Shown piece by piece: positions 62,474 to 64,000 of a stretch of 64,000 bases of DNA. The notes under the pieces were generated by a model. It saw only the letters and a list, made by a program, of their open reading frames with translations. It was not told the origin of the DNA and did not search any database. Position 1 is the stretch's first letter, and each line of letters opens with the position of its first letter. Position numbers and translations under genes: made by a program. This DNA is from Planctomycetota bacterium (lineage in GTDB: Bacteria > Planctomycetota > Planctomycetia > Pirellulales > Pirellulaceae), in contig JAJRWU010000269.1 in the NCBI GenBank assembly GCA_024276655.1, forward strand, positions 18,487-82,486. The letters run 5' to 3'.

Positions 62474-63580
62474 TCATTCTGAAGATTGCAACAGTACAAA
62501 GCCTGCGTGGCTGTAGTAGCAATACTCATCAGAGACGACTTGTTCGTCAGAGATTCTGTAAGCGCCAGCAAGATACCGCAGAGCCAATCCCGCAGCGCGG
62601 TCTGAAATACGGAGATCTTTCGGCAGATAAAGCTGCGATTCGAGAATGTGGCCGGTCAGGTGGACGCCGCTCCTCGCGTACTGCTCTCCGATCACATTGG
62701 CTTGCCTCCAATCGGATCTCCAAGCACCATCGGAATGCTGAGTTGCCTCAATCGTTCGTGAGAAGTTCACGCAAACGCGACGCACTCGCTCCGCGAGATC
62801 ACGGCTCAATACCGGGTGCTGCGAGTTCGCCTGTAAAATCAACGCCAGCGAATGCAGCAAATGCGTCCCGCCACATGAGTATCTCGCGACGTCGCGATCG
62901 ATAAGAAACTCCGTCCACCGTTCAAACGTTAACTCTTCACCCCAACGATTTCGCCATGAGCGGACTGGCGGCAAATAATGCACGAGCACCTGAGTTGCCC
63001 ATTCAGGCTCTTGACACATCGCCTCGCGAACCTGAAGGTTACGAAGACAGTCGCGGATAGCATCTTTGAGCGAAAAATCGCCTACCGCTGTCGTGATTGT
63101 CGTGGACGATGGCAAGCCTATTTCGCCGAAGATCGCTAGTTCTTGGCAGGGATGCGACGGTCGGGAGTTAGATTTTAGGTCAAGGCCAGAAAGCCTCGAC
63201 AGAAAACGAACTCCGTTTTTAGTCGGGACGATAACACCCGCTTGACCATATCGCTCTTCGATTCGCCTCGCATCTGTTAGAAGCGCCAGCGCGTCTCGAC
63301 TTGATGCGGCTAGATATTCCGGCGACGCCTGAACGGCGAAGATACGGAGCCAGTGCAACAGATCGCTAAACGCCATTTGCGGGCTCACACGAAGCCGTTG
63401 CCGAACTACATCCAACACCGCAGGATCGAAAGTAGACTCAACATGCCCGAAAGGGAGAAGACTGAACTTCAGCGGTCGCTCCCGAACGCGCAGCGGCGCC
63501 TCGCGAGCCCTCCAGAGTGGCCATGCAACGCCACTGGCGATTGCGCCCAAACCCAAAAGAACTTCGCGGCGTCGGACCAT
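62474..63580 (-). CDS. Tat-signal exported helical protein
   Basis: About 368 aa from ATG 63580 with a GGGGGTGG upstream. The N-terminus is Tat-like (VRRREVLLGLGAIASGVAW). The C-terminal half is helical with the striking CGGTHLLHSLALILQ (Cys, His) and GVHLTGHILESQLYLP (His, His), spaced like a metal site in an alpha/alpha toroid; a DGAWRSDW motif lies between. No family recognised. It heads the cluster and probably lies 40 nt upstream of the C39-like gene. Confidence 0.7.
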   Translation of the reverse strand: MVRRREVLLGLGAIASGVAWPLWRAREAPLRVRERPLKFSLLPFGHVESTFDPAVLDVVRQRLRVSPQMAFSDLLHWLRIFAVQASPEYLAASSRDALALLTDARRIEERYGQAGVIVPTKNGVRFLSRLSGLDLKSNSRPSHPCQELAIFGEIGLPSSTTITTAVGDFSLKDAIRDCLRNLQVREAMCQEPEWATQVLVHYLPPVRSWRNRWGEELTFERWTEFLIDRDVARYSCGGTHLLHSLALILQANSQHPVLSRDLAERVRRVCVNFSRTIEATQHSDGAWRSDWRQANVIGEQYARSGVHLTGHILESQLYLPKDLRISDRAAGLALRYLAGAYRISDEQVVSDEYCYYSHAGFVLLQSSE

Positions 63581-63984
63581 TTCCACCCCCACAGGGAAAC
63601 CGCACTGATTCGCCTTACCACATGCTCTAACTAACTCGCATCCGCGATAAAACCTCGCCAATCTCTGCTTGCACGAGATGGGCCCCGCCATTTTGCATAC
63701 CTCAGGCCCTGGCCCCAATCGACGCTACTATACTTATTGAGAAAATGTTCACGCCCAATGAGCAGCCTACCAATTGCTTCACTAAAATTACTGAATAATT
63801 ACCGAGTAATACATGGGTTGTAGCGATTTGGCCAAGAAGTGTCAAGGAAATTCCTGGGGTGTGGGTGCAGGAACGCACTTTGCCGCCTCGGGAGGAGATG
63901 GGATTTGGATTCCTGCATTTGTCGCGTTGTGCTATGCTTTTTCGGTTGGTTGGTGAATCTAGCATGTTTAGGAGGGAATCTAGC
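63581..63984. other. 404-nt intergenic region between divergent genes
   Basis: No gene or promoter pair clearly recognised. A strong ribosome-binding site for the next plus-strand gene lies at 63970-63975. Confidence 0.4.
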
Positions 63985-64000
63985 ATGGGCAAGGACGCTC
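63985..64000 (+). CDS. Start of an unidentified gene (cut by the window edge)
   Basis: ATG at 63985 preceded by AGGAGG (63970-63975, nine nt). Only MGKDA is visible. Function cannot be inferred. Confidence 0.55.

Noticed and set aside
63702..63992. A 96-codon minus-strand frame at the right edge
   Set aside because: No start signal, no domain, and it overlaps the strong ribosome-binding site of a plus-strand gene start at 63985.

Overview
The window looks like a chromosomal segment of a Planctomycetota bacterium, most likely close to the Pirellulales. Support comes from the gene families seen: a three-gene set of PPC-domain protein, DUF1549/DUF1553 cytochrome protein and cytochrome c/WD40 protein; a fused 3-dehydroquinate dehydratase/shikimate dehydrogenase; a Minf_1886-family protein; an MtrH-like methyltransferase; a TatC with a very large loop insertion; and many short dispersed palindromes. 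No rRNA, tRNA, CRISPR array, transposase or prophage gene was recognised. Most of the window is housekeeping DNA punctuated by repeats.

Layout. 1-7.1 kb (minus): the end of an exported alpha/beta hydrolase, then the PPC / DUF1549-1553 / cytochrome c-WD40 set. 7.1-12.3 kb: a 738-nt non-coding stretch with a good promoter, tatC, a glutamate decarboxylase, and convergent Crp/Fnr and DUF547 genes. 12.7-17.4 kb: ispF-cysS-ruvC-ruvA-flippase operon. 18-22.6 kb: cupin, mtnA, YkgJ-like, ricT, Minf_1886 and a small membrane protein. 22.7-27.8 kb: outer-membrane-like protein, aroDE fusion, aroK, prepilin peptidase. 28-33.4 kb: SNF2-type helicase with a zinc-ribbon partner, two tatA genes separated by a minisatellite, and a MobA-like nucleotidyltransferase. 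33.6-40.4 kb: HD-GYP protein, a stand-alone methionine synthase activation domain, Gfo/Idh/MocA oxidoreductase, MtrH-like protein and a large secreted protein.

40.4-47.9 kb: a MacB-like permease and MacA/HlyD-like adaptor, a beta-barrel protein, a cupin and a Tat-exported TIM-barrel isomerase. 48-56.9 kb: FemAB-like acyltransferase, a membrane protein, a gene interrupted by an in-frame TAG, infC with a likely ATC start, thrS, glyS and a small conserved-looking ORF. 56.9-63.6 kb: glmS, then five minus-strand genes for exported proteins (Tat-signal protein, C39-like protein, small Cys-containing protein, two LolA-like paralogues). This last cluster is the best candidate for an undescribed system. 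The right edge holds the first codons of a new plus-strand gene.

The most pervasive unexplained structure is a superfamily of near-identical terminator-like hairpin cassettes lying at a nearly fixed distance after the stop codons of unrelated genes, plus several MITE-like elements, one of which is nested in another. Tat components and probable Tat substrates occur together in the window. All functional calls are from reading motifs; no database search was possible.
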